Shown one piece after another: positions 37,901 through 46,243 of a stretch of 64,000 nt of DNA. This stretch comes from Prochlorococcus sp. AG-347-I21. Lineage in GTDB: Bacteria; Cyanobacteriota; Cyanobacteriia; PCC-6307; Cyanobiaceae. The stretch is taken from NCBI GenBank assembly GCA_003279055.1, contig QCBP01000007.1:1-64000 (forward strand), in the 5' to 3' direction. Positions within the stretch are counted from its first letter, which is position 1; the number at the start of each line of letters is the position of its first letter. The notes under the pieces were generated by a model that did no database searches, was not told the origin of the DNA, and was given only the letters and a program-made list of their open reading frames with translations. Both the position numbers and the translations under genes were made by a program.

Positions 37901-39706
37901 ATGATGCTTCTCAAAACAAAAAAAAGGCTTATAACTTTTTTCATAGTTTTAGTTTCTGGAATTATTATATTTATTTTGGGTTTAGGGACAACAGGATTGG
38001 TTGATGAAACTCCCCCTTTATTTGCGGCTGCTGCAAGGGCAATGAGCGAATCTGGTGATTGGTTAACTCCAAGAGTCAATGGGATACCCCGTTTTGACAA
38101 GCCACCATTAATTTATTGGCTAATGGGTTTTTTCTATTCATTACCCAAAAACGAGATTTGGGACAGTTTTGGAACACTTTCAGCAAGACTCCCTTCAGCT
38201 TTGGGATCGTTATTTTTAATGTTGATGATTGGAGATACTTTGTATTGTTGGCCACAGAAGGGTGATAAGCAATTTCTTACTCCTATCGTTGGTTCATTAG
38301 CTTTTGCGCTGTCTCCATTAATAATTATTTGGAGTAGAACTGCTGTAAGTGATGCTCTTTTAACTGGAACTTTAGGGATTAGTCTGCTTCTTTTTTGGAG
38401 AAGAATGGCAAGTGATAATAATAAAAAATGCATCTCAGCATGGGTATTTTTAGGGTTTGCAATTTTAACTAAAGGACCTGTTGCATGTGTCTTGGCATCA
38501 TTTACTATTACATCTTTTTTATTAACTCAGAAGAATTGGAGAAGTTTGGTTTGCAAAATAAACCCTAAGAAAGGTTTTTTAATAACAATCTTGATAAGTC
38601 TTCCATGGTATATCTTGGAATTAATAAAAGAAGGAAAGCCCTTTTGGGAAAACTTTTTTGGGTATCATAATATTCAAAGATATACCTCAGTTGTCAACAA
38701 TCATGTAGAACCTTTATGGTTTTTTCTTTACATAATGATATTGGCTTCATTACCATTTACACCTTTTTTGTATCACGGCATATTTAACGCTTTTAAGGAT
38801 TACTTGAAAAGTTTTAAAGAAAATTGCAGTGTTAATGAAACCCTACATATTTATTGTCTATGTTGGTTAATGTCGGTTTTAATCTTTTTTAGTATTTCTG
38901 CGACAAAATTACCAAGTTATTGGTTGCCTGCAATTCCAGCAGCAGCAATTTTAATAAGTAATAGCTTTATAAGATTAAAAAATCTAAATAAAACTTATTT
39001 ATATCTATTGATTTTTAATATTTTTATTTTGTTTGGACTATCAATAACGTTCTTCTTCTCAAATATGTGGTTAAGTTCAATAAATGATCCTGAAATGCCA
39101 AATCTTGTATCTGAACTAATAACCTCAGGAATAATTTTTAAAACCAAATCGTTCTTTTCTTTATTTACACTTCTTGCAATAATATTATTTTCTTTGAAAT
39201 CCAGAAATGTCCTCCTTTACCTTCAAATTTTTCTTTTAACTGGACAATTTTTTTTGATGTCGCCAATAAGAAAATTAGCAGATAGCTCAAGGCAATTACC
39301 TATAAGGAACATCTCAAAATTAATTTTAGGTTTTCGTGAAGGGAAGGAAACATTGGCAATGATTGGGATAAGAAAACCATCATTACATTATTATTCTAGA
39401 CAAATAGTTTTTTATGAACCAAGTACTAAAGAAGGATTAATTAATCTTTCAGAAAGACTTAATACTGATAGGAGAGAAAATTATGAGGATCAACCTGATT
39501 ATGAGTATGAATCTTTATTAGTCGTGATAGATGAATACTCTTCGCGAGAACAGCACTGGACAAATATTAATCATCAAAAATTGGGGGAATATGGGATTTA
39601 TAAATTATGGCGTATTCAAAAAAGCGATTTGAATAAATATTCGGAATTTTTAGTTAATAGCGGTTATAAATCTGACTGGAAAAATAGAAAAGTTGAAAAA
39701 TTCTAA
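37901..39706 (+). CDS. ArnT-like (GT83) lipid-linked sugar transferase
   Basis: A 601-residue membrane glycosyltransferase of the GT-C fold. The first helix is followed by DETPPLFAAAARAMSESGDW, with the acidic pair of the first loop, and RFDKPPLIYWL, the family KPP motif; LSARLPSALGS and WSRTAVSDALL follow. About eleven helices precede a soluble C-terminal domain of 150 residues. ArnT relatives move sugars from polyprenyl phosphate to lipid A or proteins in the periplasm. It lies 13 bp after the GT4 gene, likely one transcript. The acceptor is unknown. Confidence 0.82.
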   Translation: MMLLKTKKRLITFFIVLVSGIIIFILGLGTTGLVDETPPLFAAAARAMSESGDWLTPRVNGIPRFDKPPLIYWLMGFFYSLPKNEIWDSFGTLSARLPSALGSLFLMLMIGDTLYCWPQKGDKQFLTPIVGSLAFALSPLIIIWSRTAVSDALLTGTLGISLLLFWRRMASDNNKKCISAWVFLGFAILTKGPVACVLASFTITSFLLTQKNWRSLVCKINPKKGFLITILISLPWYILELIKEGKPFWENFFGYHNIQRYTSVVNNHVEPLWFFLYIMILASLPFTPFLYHGIFNAFKDYLKSFKENCSVNETLHIYCLCWLMSVLIFFSISATKLPSYWLPAIPAAAILISNSFIRLKNLNKTYLYLLIFNIFILFGLSITFFFSNMWLSSINDPEMPNLVSELITSGIIFKTKSFFSLFTLLAIILFSLKSRNVLLYLQIFLLTGQFFLMSPIRKLADSSRQLPIRNISKLILGFREGKETLAMIGIRKPSLHYYSRQIVFYEPSTKEGLINLSERLNTDRRENYEDQPDYEYESLLVVIDEYSSREQHWTNINHQKLGEYGIYKLWRIQKSDLNKYSEFLVNSGYKSDWKNRKVEKF

Positions 39707-39954
39707 CAAAGCTTCTTTTTTAGAAGAGCGTTTTTAAGATCATTAAGACTACACTTAGTGGGGATTTCAATTTCATTCAAATCTTCAACTAATTTGAGAT
39801 CTATTACAGAATCTTCGGCTAAAAAACTAAAAACTTCATTAATGCTTATACCCATATCTTGAGCCATCTCTAAGATTAGCCTAAGAGTATCCCTCCTCAC
39901 AGAAATCCTGAGATCTAAGGGGATATATTCATTTTCAGGGTTTGCTGACTTCAT
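39703..39954 (-). CDS. small conserved hypothetical protein
   Basis: An 83-residue soluble protein with no recognised domain. It is mostly helical: IPLDLRISVRRDTLRLILE, then a MGISINEVFSFLAEDS segment and a charged KNALLKKKLC tail. Size and ribbon-helix-helix-like start (a short strand followed by two helices) would fit a small DNA-binding or dimerising protein, but no motif is decisive. Its stop overlaps that of the ArnT-like gene by 4 bp, tail to tail. Confidence 0.65.
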   Translation of the reverse strand: MKSANPENEYIPLDLRISVRRDTLRLILEMAQDMGISINEVFSFLAEDSVIDLKLVEDLNEIEIPTKCSLNDLKNALLKKKLC

Positions 39955-40029
39955 AACCTAAATCTTAAGACATTATGTAGTTATCAGGATATTATCTTTA
40001 CAATTTTCATTAATCATGCACGAGATTGT

Positions 40030-40953
40030 TTAGTTGAATTTTTCCATAAAAATTTTTAAGAGAGGTATTGTAATTATTGAAATTAAAGTTGTAGTAAAAA
40101 GAATTTTTGAAGCAATTTTTTGTTTCACATCATAAGCCTCTGCCATTAAGATTGTTGATATTGCAGTTGGAGTTCCTGCTTGAAGTATTAATGCTGATGT
40201 TTGGTAATAATCAAAATTTAAAAATTTGCTTATTAAAAAAACAATACAAGGAAGAATAAATAACTTTAACAAAATTGAGAATTTAATTTCTTCATTAAGA
40301 TCAAAAATTTTACCCTTCTGATTTGTAATTATCCCTAGTCTTGTTCCAACTATTATTATTGCTAAGGAAATAACTATTCTTGCAGGGATCCAAAGGTAAT
40401 TACCTAATACCTTATCCAGATGAAAAAGATATGCGAAAAGTACACCTATGATCCCTCTTGATGCAGGACTATTTATCAATGCGTTTAATAATCCTTTGAT
40501 ATTTGGGATGTTCTTGTTTTGGGATTTTTCTTTAAGAAAAAATGGTCCAAATATCCAGGCGAATAGTGTTGTTCCTAAGTCAAAACCGATAGTGAAGTTA
40601 ATAGTTGTTGATGGTAGAAGAGCTATAGCAATTGGTATCCCAAGGAACGATGTATTACCTATTAGGCCTGCCAGCTGCAAAGTATAATTCGAAAACCTAT
40701 ATTTAAATATTGGGCATATATTTATTAGAATTATTAAAAAACCAATTAGGGAGAATGCGAAAAAAGCGCTTTTGATAAGGTTTATATCTATACCTTCTTT
40801 TAATAAAAGACCCATTACACTTAAGGGAATGCCAAATCTTATTAAAGGTCTTGCAATATATTTAGAAATTTTTGGATTCTTTTTTCCAAGAAAAAAACCA
40901 AAAATCAAAAAAGGTATAATACTTATAAAGAGAGAGTAGATGGAATTAAACAA
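40030..40953 (-). CDS. AEC-family transporter (auxin efflux carrier-like permease)
   Basis: A 307-residue protein of about ten helices in two five-helix halves. LQLAGLIGNTSFLGIPIAIALL in the first half and LILQAGTPTAISTILMAEAYD near the end are the conserved crossing helices of the Mem_trans/AEC family. Bacterial members export or import small organic anions. No neighbour points to a substrate. Stands alone on the minus strand, with 76 bp to the next gene upstream of its stop and 63 bp upstream of its start. Confidence 0.85.
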   Translation of the reverse strand: MFNSIYSLFISIIPFLIFGFFLGKKNPKISKYIARPLIRFGIPLSVMGLLLKEGIDINLIKSAFFAFSLIGFLIILINICPIFKYRFSNYTLQLAGLIGNTSFLGIPIAIALLPSTTINFTIGFDLGTTLFAWIFGPFFLKEKSQNKNIPNIKGLLNALINSPASRGIIGVLFAYLFHLDKVLGNYLWIPARIVISLAIIIVGTRLGIITNQKGKIFDLNEEIKFSILLKLFILPCIVFLISKFLNFDYYQTSALILQAGTPTAISTILMAEAYDVKQKIASKILFTTTLISIITIPLLKIFMEKFN

Positions 40954-41016
40954 ATATCAATAATGCAATTTTAACTTGCCATAGCTAAGTCATAAAGTTT
41001 TTTATGCATTGATAAA

Positions 41017-41241
41017 TTAAATTATTTTCCATATTGCTTTTTCGGGAATTAAAGGGGATTTATTTAAATCTTCTGGCTCTTTAGTCAAAACTCTCCAAGT
41101 TGGCACTCTACAAGTTACGTAAGCAGGACTTTCTATTAAAACCCCGGGTTTCTCATCAAAAGTACAAGTAAAACCCTCTTTCCAGAAGCCACCATTGTTA
41201 AGGCTACCTTTAAACCAAACCCAGCATTTTGAAGTTTTCAA
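41017..41241 (-). CDS. small conserved cyanobacterial hypothetical protein
   Basis: A 74-residue soluble protein rich in tryptophan and cysteine: CWVWFKGSLNNGGFWKEGF, TCTFDEKPGVLIESPAYVTC and RVPTWRVLTKEP. Three cysteines and the compact beta-type pattern suggest a small folded domain. I know of no function. The low stop frequency, internal conservation of rare Trp and Cys and the proper ATG support a real gene. Confidence 0.7.
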   Translation of the reverse strand: MKTSKCWVWFKGSLNNGGFWKEGFTCTFDEKPGVLIESPAYVTCRVPTWRVLTKEPEDLNKSPLIPEKAIWKII

Positions 41242-41314
41242 GATAGGTAAAAATTTAGTTCTATATTAAATAAAAATTAAGTTGCATATCTATAAATTAA
41301 CACTAATAAAATAA

Positions 41315-41584
41315 TTATTGCTTATTTGAGATTTTTGAAAAATATACTTTTGAGATTAATATCGAGACATTTAAAATTATGGTAACTAAATTTGCTATTA
41401 GTATTGGTTTAGAAGAAATTTTATAACCGTAAATAATCCAAGATAAGACTCCAATAATAAACATTATTAAAGTTGTCAAAGAAACATCATCAGCCCTTTT
41501 TGTTTTTAGAGTCTTTATCAATTGAGGTAGAAATGCAGCTGTAGTTAAAATCGCCGCAAAATATCCAAATATGTCTACATTCAT
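41315..41584 (-). CDS. SemiSWEET-type PQ-loop sugar transporter
   Basis: An 89-residue protein of three helices. AILTTAAFLPQLIKTLKTKRADDVS contains the PQ motif at the end of the first helix, and the second and third helices (LIMFIIGVLSWIIYG and PILIANLVTIILNVSILI) complete a triple-helix bundle with the conserved aspartate-asparagine positions. SemiSWEETs dimerise to move sugars down a gradient. The gene lies 14 bp after the peroxiredoxin-like gene on the same strand. Confidence 0.88.
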   Translation of the reverse strand: MNVDIFGYFAAILTTAAFLPQLIKTLKTKRADDVSLTTLIMFIIGVLSWIIYGYKISSKPILIANLVTIILNVSILISKVYFSKISNKQ

Positions 41585-41598
41585 AAAAGTTTTAAAAA

Positions 41599-42333
41599 CT
41601 ATTCTTTAATTAAATCAGATAAAAAATCTAAAGGAGCTCTCATATTTGATGAATATCCAAGAACATCACTTGAAAAAAATTTATAAATAACTTGACTTTT
41701 GTTGTTCAATAGAAAAGAAGCCCCTCTTTGAGGAAGATACTTTTCATGAAGAATATAATCACTCCAATTTTGAATTATTTCCTTCATGTTATTTAATCTA
41801 AAAGTTGCCAACTCAAATGGTCTCAAATATCCATCCCCGAAAACTTTTCTAAAAGAATCACCTGAAAATTTTAGAAATTTTAAAGCGTCAATTTTGTCGA
41901 ATTCTGAATAAATTTGCTTCGCTTTTCGGTCGCCTGTGTAACCTCTAATAACTTCTTTAATTGTTTGAAAAGAATTTATACCAGACAACATCAAAAGCAT
42001 ATTGATCCAACCTCCCAAACCTATATCTAGTCCTCTGGATAAATTTAAATTGTTATGGATTTGATTATCAGAAACAACTACTAAATTTTCTTCACTAAAG
42101 CCAGTAAATTTACAGAATTTTTGTTTCCCATTTTGGTTGCCAATAGCAATGGCAAAAATATCTAAATTTTTTTCTTGATGATTATCGATAAAATGTTTTA
42201 AATTAATTGCATATTCAATTGTGTCAAAATCTCCCAACAGACCAAATAAAACAATTAATTTAAAATTTTTCTGCCCGTTAAAGTTAAATTCTTCAACAAG
42301 ATTTTTGATATTAGTATGAATTTTGTCAGTCAC
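41599..42333 (-). CDS. AhpC/TSA (peroxiredoxin-like, PRXL2-type) family protein
   Basis: A 244-residue protein with a thioredoxin-like fold. KLIVLFGLLGDFDTIEYAINL is the first strand-helix unit and LDIFAIAIGNQNGKQKFCKFTGF the second, with one cysteine (about residue 88). The usual peroxidatic PxxxTxxC motif is missing, so it is not a classic peroxiredoxin. A later segment, KYLPQRGASFLLNNKSQVIYKFFS, matches the C-terminal part of AhpC-TSA_2 proteins. It is divergent from isiB. Function unknown; possibly redox related. Confidence 0.65.
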   Translation of the reverse strand: MTDKIHTNIKNLVEEFNFNGQKNFKLIVLFGLLGDFDTIEYAINLKHFIDNHQEKNLDIFAIAIGNQNGKQKFCKFTGFSEENLVVVSDNQIHNNLNLSRGLDIGLGGWINMLLMLSGINSFQTIKEVIRGYTGDRKAKQIYSEFDKIDALKFLKFSGDSFRKVFGDGYLRPFELATFRLNNMKEIIQNWSDYILHEKYLPQRGASFLLNNKSQVIYKFFSSDVLGYSSNMRAPLDFLSDLIKE

Positions 42334-42402
42334 GATTTTTTAAATGTTTTAAAAATTATTCTCAAAAAAAATTTTTCTAACCTTGATTGGTATAAAATTT
42401 TA

Positions 42403-42420
42403 CGTGAAAAAGTTTTTACG
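42403..42420. promoter_or_regulatory. 18-bp near-palindrome upstream of isiB
   Basis: CGTGAAAAAGTTTTTACG, 55 bp before the isiB ATG. Three outer pairs and four inner A-T pairs match, with one G-T and one central mismatch. It could be a regulator site or a hairpin in the leader. It does not match the Fur consensus. Confidence 0.3.
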
Positions 42421-42475
42421 GAATTTAATTTAACGTTTTTAGATTTTATTATTTTAATGTAAATATTTTGAAGTT

Positions 42476-43000
42476 ATGACTGTAGGAATTTATTACGCTA
42501 CTACAACTGGAAAAACTGAAGACGTAGCTGATCGTCTTCACAACTTTATCTCTTCAGCAGAAGCACCTAAAGATGTCTCTGATGTAGATGATCTTTCGGA
42601 ATTTGAAGGTCTTGATGGAATTATCTGCGGTATACCTACTTGGAATACTGGTGCAGATGAAGAAAGATCGGGTACTGCATGGGATTCAATCTTAGAGGAT
42701 ATTGGTGAACTCAGTTTATCAGGAAAAAAAGTCGCAATTTTTGGTTTAGGAGATTCTTCTACCTATACAGAAAACTATTGTGATGCAATGGAAGAACTTC
42801 ATAGCTACTTCATTAAAGCAGGCGCCGAAATGGTCGGTTATGTAGATAAATCTTCTTATACATTTGATGAGTCTAAAAGTGTTATTGGAGAAAGCTTTTG
42901 TGGCTTACCTCTTGATGAGGATAGTGAATCTGATTTAACCGATTCACGTCTTGAAACATGGGCTTCTCAGCTTAAGAGTGAAATCCCTTCATTGGCATAA
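42476..43000 (+). CDS. isiB: flavodoxin
   Basis: A 174-residue long-chain flavodoxin. VGIYYATTTGKTEDVAD (residues 2-18) is the FMN phosphate loop, IICGIPTWNTGADEER (about 50) the tryptophan isoalloxazine loop and GLGDSSTYTENYCDAM (about 96) the second ring loop. It carries electrons from photosystem I in place of ferredoxin and replaces it under iron shortage; isiB is a classic iron-stress gene in cyanobacteria. The next gene is a pcb homologue on the same strand, 143 bp on, with no terminator seen between them. Confidence 0.96.
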   Translation: MTVGIYYATTTGKTEDVADRLHNFISSAEAPKDVSDVDDLSEFEGLDGIICGIPTWNTGADEERSGTAWDSILEDIGELSLSGKKVAIFGLGDSSTYTENYCDAMEELHSYFIKAGAEMVGYVDKSSYTFDESKSVIGESFCGLPLDEDSESDLTDSRLETWASQLKSEIPSLA

Positions 43001-43036
43001 GCTTTCTCAGATATTATTTCCCCAATTTGTAACATT

Positions 43037-43089
43037 TGTTCTTTCACAATATGTTTTTTTTACATAAGTAATTAAATCTGTAAAGAACA
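43037..43089 (+). promoter_or_regulatory. inverted repeat in the isiB-pcb gap
   Basis: TTGTTCTTT at 43036-43044 and AAAGAACAT at 43082-43090 form an inverted repeat (eight pairs within 43037-43089) around a 37-nt spacer that also holds the T-rich ATGTTTTTTTTACAT segment. The structure could fold the leader of pcb or mark a dimeric regulator site. No proof of use. Confidence 0.3.
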
Positions 43090-43143
43090 TGTAAAAACAA
43101 TACTTATTAGCAATATGCTCAATTTGCTGTTTACTTAAATCAA

Positions 43144-44202
43144 GTGTTACAAACTTACGGAAAATCTGATGTCACCTATGACTGGTACGCAGGGAATTCT
43201 GGTGTTGTAGGCCGTTCAGGTAAATTCATAGCTGCTCACGCTGCCCATGCAGGCCTAATGATGTTCTGGGCAGGAGCTTTTGGATTATTTGAATTGGCTC
43301 GTTATGACGCCAGTATTCCGATGGGTGCACAGAAAGCAATTGTTTTGCCCCATCTTGCGGGGATTGGAATTGGTGGCATTGAAAATGGTGTTATTACTGA
43401 ACCATATGGCATTGTTGTAATTTGCACATTGCATCTAATTTTCTCAGCAGTATTGGGTGCTGGGGGATTATTACATTCCAATAAATTTGCAGGTGATCTT
43501 GGAGACTATCCAGAAAATAGTAAGCCACAAAAATTTGATTTTGAATGGGATGATCCAGATAAATTAACTTTTATTCTTGGCCATCATCTAATCTTTCTGG
43601 GGCTTGGAGCAATTATGTTCGTTGAATGGGCTCGTATTCATGGGATTTACGACCCAGCAATAGGATCTACAAGACAAGTTATTTACAATTTAGACATTGC
43701 AGCTATCTGGAATCATCAATTTGATTTTTTAAAAATAGATAGTCTGGAAGATGTTATGGGTGGGCATGCCTTCCTTGCTTTTCTCGAAATAATTGGAGGA
43801 GTTTTCCATATATGTACTAAACAATTTGGAGAATATACAGAATTCAAAGGAAAAGGATTGCTTGGAGCTGAGGCAATTTTGTCATACTCAGTGGTGGGTG
43901 TTTCTTACATGGCATTTGTTGCTGCTTTTTGGTGTGCTTCAAACACAACAATTTATCCAGTTGACTTATATGGTGAGCCCTTAAAGCTTCAATTTGAATT
44001 CGCACCTTATTTTATTGATTCAGTAGATTTAGGTTCGGGAGCATATAGCTCAAGAGCTTGGCTTGCTAATACTCATTTTTATTTGGGTTTCTTTTTCTTA
44101 CAAGGTCATCTTTGGCATGCACTAAGAGCAATGGGATTTGACTTTAAGAAAATTGGTCAAGCATTTGACAATATAGAGAATACAAAAATTACTCAAAACT
44201 AA
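43144..44202 (+). CDS. pcb: Pcb/IsiA-family chlorophyll a/b-binding antenna protein
   Basis: A 352-residue protein with six helices and paired histidines for chlorophyll, related to CP43 but lacking its large lumenal loop. It starts at GTG (MLQTYGKSDVTYDWYAGNSG), in the family's canonical position, and has IAAHAAHAGLMMFWAGAF, FILGHHLIFLGLGAIMFVEW and QGHLWHALRAMGFDFKK. Pcb proteins harvest light with divinyl chlorophylls. The sequence differs at many sites from the main high-light PcbA as I recall it, so it is probably a second, iron-stress type antenna, which its place after isiB supports. A strong terminator follows. Confidence 0.93.
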   Translation: MLQTYGKSDVTYDWYAGNSGVVGRSGKFIAAHAAHAGLMMFWAGAFGLFELARYDASIPMGAQKAIVLPHLAGIGIGGIENGVITEPYGIVVICTLHLIFSAVLGAGGLLHSNKFAGDLGDYPENSKPQKFDFEWDDPDKLTFILGHHLIFLGLGAIMFVEWARIHGIYDPAIGSTRQVIYNLDIAAIWNHQFDFLKIDSLEDVMGGHAFLAFLEIIGGVFHICTKQFGEYTEFKGKGLLGAEAILSYSVVGVSYMAFVAAFWCASNTTIYPVDLYGEPLKLQFEFAPYFIDSVDLGSGAYSSRAWLANTHFYLGFFFLQGHLWHALRAMGFDFKKIGQAFDNIENTKITQN

Positions 44203-44212
44203 TTTAATTTAA

Positions 44213-44250
44213 GAAAAAAACCTCTCCCTTAACGGGGAGGTTTTTTTTGT
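44213..44250 (+). terminator. intrinsic terminator after pcb
   Basis: A stem CCTCTCC / GGGGAGG (one U-G pair) with a CTTAAC loop, flanked by A7 upstream and T8 downstream. It ends the isiB-pcb region just 11 bp after the pcb stop. Confidence 0.85.
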
Positions 44251-44277
44251 AGAATTATCACTACGTATAAAAAATTT

Positions 44278-44931
44278 ATGGATAATCTACAAAAAATTAA
44301 CTGTATAGAGATTTTTAGAAAGGCTTATGAAAGAAGGTACACCTGGAAAAATGATTTTAACGGTTACCAAGGTAGATGTACTTTTTTGACTAATAATAAT
44401 ATTCATCAAGGTAGTTTCGTATTAGGTAAAGATTTTAAACCAAATATTCATAATATAGAAGATGAGAAAATTATTAAAAGTATTGCCTCCCAGTTATTTG
44501 AAGTGTGTATACATAGGGTAAAGAGAGAATTCGAAACTGTTCATTCAGAAAATAAATTTAATTTACTTAAAAATTCTGAAAGTGGAATTGAGATGAGTGT
44601 TTCAGGTAAGAATCAAGGTGATAAATACAGAGTTAAAAATGACTGTATAAATATGGTCTATAGAAAAATTCATGGAACTATAATTGAAATTTTTGTTGAA
44701 GAGTTCTTAGATACAGGAATAGGTATCCTTAGTAAAAAATACACTAGTCAACAATTTGATCCCAATACACTTGAGGCAAGTTCTCAAAAACTAGAATATG
44801 AAGATGAATTTATGAAACTAGGAACTGACGATAATTGGATATTAAATTCAAGAACGATAAAATACTACGACCAAAACCAAGAAGAAAAAACTCAGAAGTT
44901 TATTTTTGAGGATATCTGTTTATTAAAATAA
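44278..44931 (+). CDS. DUF3386-like conserved cyanobacterial protein
   Basis: A 217-residue soluble protein. The opening FRKAYERRYTWKNDFNGYQGRC matches the RYTW..NF.GY block that I associate with the DUF3386 family, and the rest alternates beta-strands with hydrophilic loops (GSFVLGKDFKP, HGTIIEIFVEEF). No catalytic motif is evident. Family members are found in most cyanobacteria and have no established function. It starts 28 bp after the pcb terminator, so has its own promoter. Confidence 0.68.
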   Translation: MDNLQKINCIEIFRKAYERRYTWKNDFNGYQGRCTFLTNNNIHQGSFVLGKDFKPNIHNIEDEKIIKSIASQLFEVCIHRVKREFETVHSENKFNLLKNSESGIEMSVSGKNQGDKYRVKNDCINMVYRKIHGTIIEIFVEEFLDTGIGILSKKYTSQQFDPNTLEASSQKLEYEDEFMKLGTDDNWILNSRTIKYYDQNQEEKTQKFIFEDICLLK

Positions 44932-44937
44932 GACTTT

Positions 44938-45183
44938 TTATTCAACCAATCTAAATCCTTTATCAAGAAGTTTTTGATAAAGCAGTCTCGCTCTGAAGGC
45001 TAAAATTTGTTCTTCTTTTTCATTACTAATTACATGAAAATAATTATTATCTAGTTTATTTTTGCTAAAACATACGTTGGCCTCTCCCAATCTTAAAGTC
45101 CAGTTTTCTTCTTTAGCTAAATGCTGATTAGGTCCTAGATCCCATGGGCATTTCTCAGGATATTTTTCTCTTTTAGAACCCAT
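44938..45183 (-). CDS. small conserved hypothetical protein
   Basis: An 81-residue soluble, charged protein: KYPEKCPWDLGPNQHLAKEENW, LRLGEANVCFSKNKL and ILAFRARLLYQKLLDKGFRLVE. The clustered Pro/Trp/Cys start and the helical end suggest a compact fold. I do not recognise a family. It converges with the DUF3386-like gene, 6 bp apart. Confidence 0.65.
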   Translation of the reverse strand: MGSKREKYPEKCPWDLGPNQHLAKEENWTLRLGEANVCFSKNKLDNNYFHVISNEKEEQILAFRARLLYQKLLDKGFRLVE

Positions 45184-45279
45184 ATGATTAATTTAACTAT
45201 CCAATGTTAGTAAAAATTTAAAAGTATGGCTATAAATTCTAATCTTTCGATTTGTATGAAAATGTAATCAAAGTATTAT

Positions 45280-45918
45280 TTATTCTTTAGTGGCAATTAG
45301 ACAATAAAAAGGATCTTTACTTAAAAGATTAAAGATATTAAGGACTGGTTGATTAAACTTTTTAATAATTTTTGGTTCTTTAAATCCGTTTGTTATTAAT
45401 ACTTTTCTTACATATTGAATTCTCTCTTCCTCATTTGAAGAAGTCCATATATTAGGAGCCTTATGCCAAAATGCTCTATTTGAAAAGGCTATTATAAATT
45501 TGCCTTGATCACTCAAAATTCTTACGATTTCGTTAGTTAAATTTTCTGGATATTGTAAATACTGCCAAGCTGCCACCATTAAACAATAATCAATACTTCC
45601 ATTATCTAGTGGAATTTTTTGACTTAAATTGAAATTTTGTATCCAATAGTTGTCAAAAACTTTGTTTTTTTCAAGTTCTTGTTTGTTTAATCCATGCCCA
45701 ATAACTTTTTTATATTGCTTATCTTCAGGTAGATAACTATCCCAACTGGACATTAAATCAAGAATAGTTGAATATTCTTCAATTTCATTTTTATAAATAG
45801 TTGACAAATACTGCCGGAAATTTGAATCGAGATGGTATACAAATTTTGGTTCAGAATAAAATTCTTCATCATTACTCTCATCAAGTTTTTTTCTTTGATA
45901 ATTATTTAAAACTTCCAA
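45280..45918 (-). CDS. class I SAM-dependent methyltransferase-like protein
   Basis: A 212-residue protein. ILDLMSSWDSYLPE at about residue 47 takes the place of motif I (D-L-M-S-S-W instead of D-.-G-.-G-.-G), and IDYCLMVAAWQYLQYPENLTNEIVRILSDQGKFIIAFSN is the usual motif II-III region of methyltransferases acting on small molecules. The degenerate glycine-rich loop resembles a picocyanobacterial group in which SAM binding is unproven. Substrate unknown. Confidence 0.65.
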   Translation of the reverse strand: MEVLNNYQRKKLDESNDEEFYSEPKFVYHLDSNFRQYLSTIYKNEIEEYSTILDLMSSWDSYLPEDKQYKKVIGHGLNKQELEKNKVFDNYWIQNFNLSQKIPLDNGSIDYCLMVAAWQYLQYPENLTNEIVRILSDQGKFIIAFSNRAFWHKAPNIWTSSNEEERIQYVRKVLITNGFKEPKIIKKFNQPVLNIFNLLSKDPFYCLIATKE

Positions 45919-46070
45919 AACGAAAATTATGAAAAGTAACTTAAATTTAATAAATAGATATTAATATTGTGTTTTGGAATGGATTTTAAATTTAATTAAT
46001 TAAAGATTTCTAAAAAACCTAGACATCTATTCAAAAAAAGTTAAATTAATAATTAATAATTTAATTAATA

Positions 46071-46241
46071 ATGATTGAATTCAAAAGGAGCAAAAAACGT
46101 AGATCTAAAAATGCCCTTTTCAATCCCTATAAAAACGGAATAAGTGAATACGATATGGCATATCTTTCAACAAAAAAAACTTTAAAAAATAAAACTCTTA
46201 ATCTAAAAGATGATTTTCAAAAAGATAATTTAGCTGCATAA
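46071..46241 (+). CDS. small basic hypothetical protein
   Basis: A 56-residue ORF starting with MIEFKRSKKRRSKNALFNPY and ending in DDFQKDNLAA. It is very basic in the first third and includes a FNPYKNGISEYDMAYLS segment. The stop lies 2 bp before the next start, and AAAAGG-AG stretches precede neither gene clearly. Codon pattern and tight spacing favour a real gene translated with the tautomerase downstream. No function known. Confidence 0.5.
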   Translation: MIEFKRSKKRRSKNALFNPYKNGISEYDMAYLSTKKTLKNKTLNLKDDFQKDNLAA

Positions 46242-46243
46242 AT

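Noticed and set aside
42361-42475. Fur box upstream of isiB
   Set aside because: I looked for the 7-1-7 or GATAAT-repeat patterns; the best alignments are no better than chance in AT-rich DNA.
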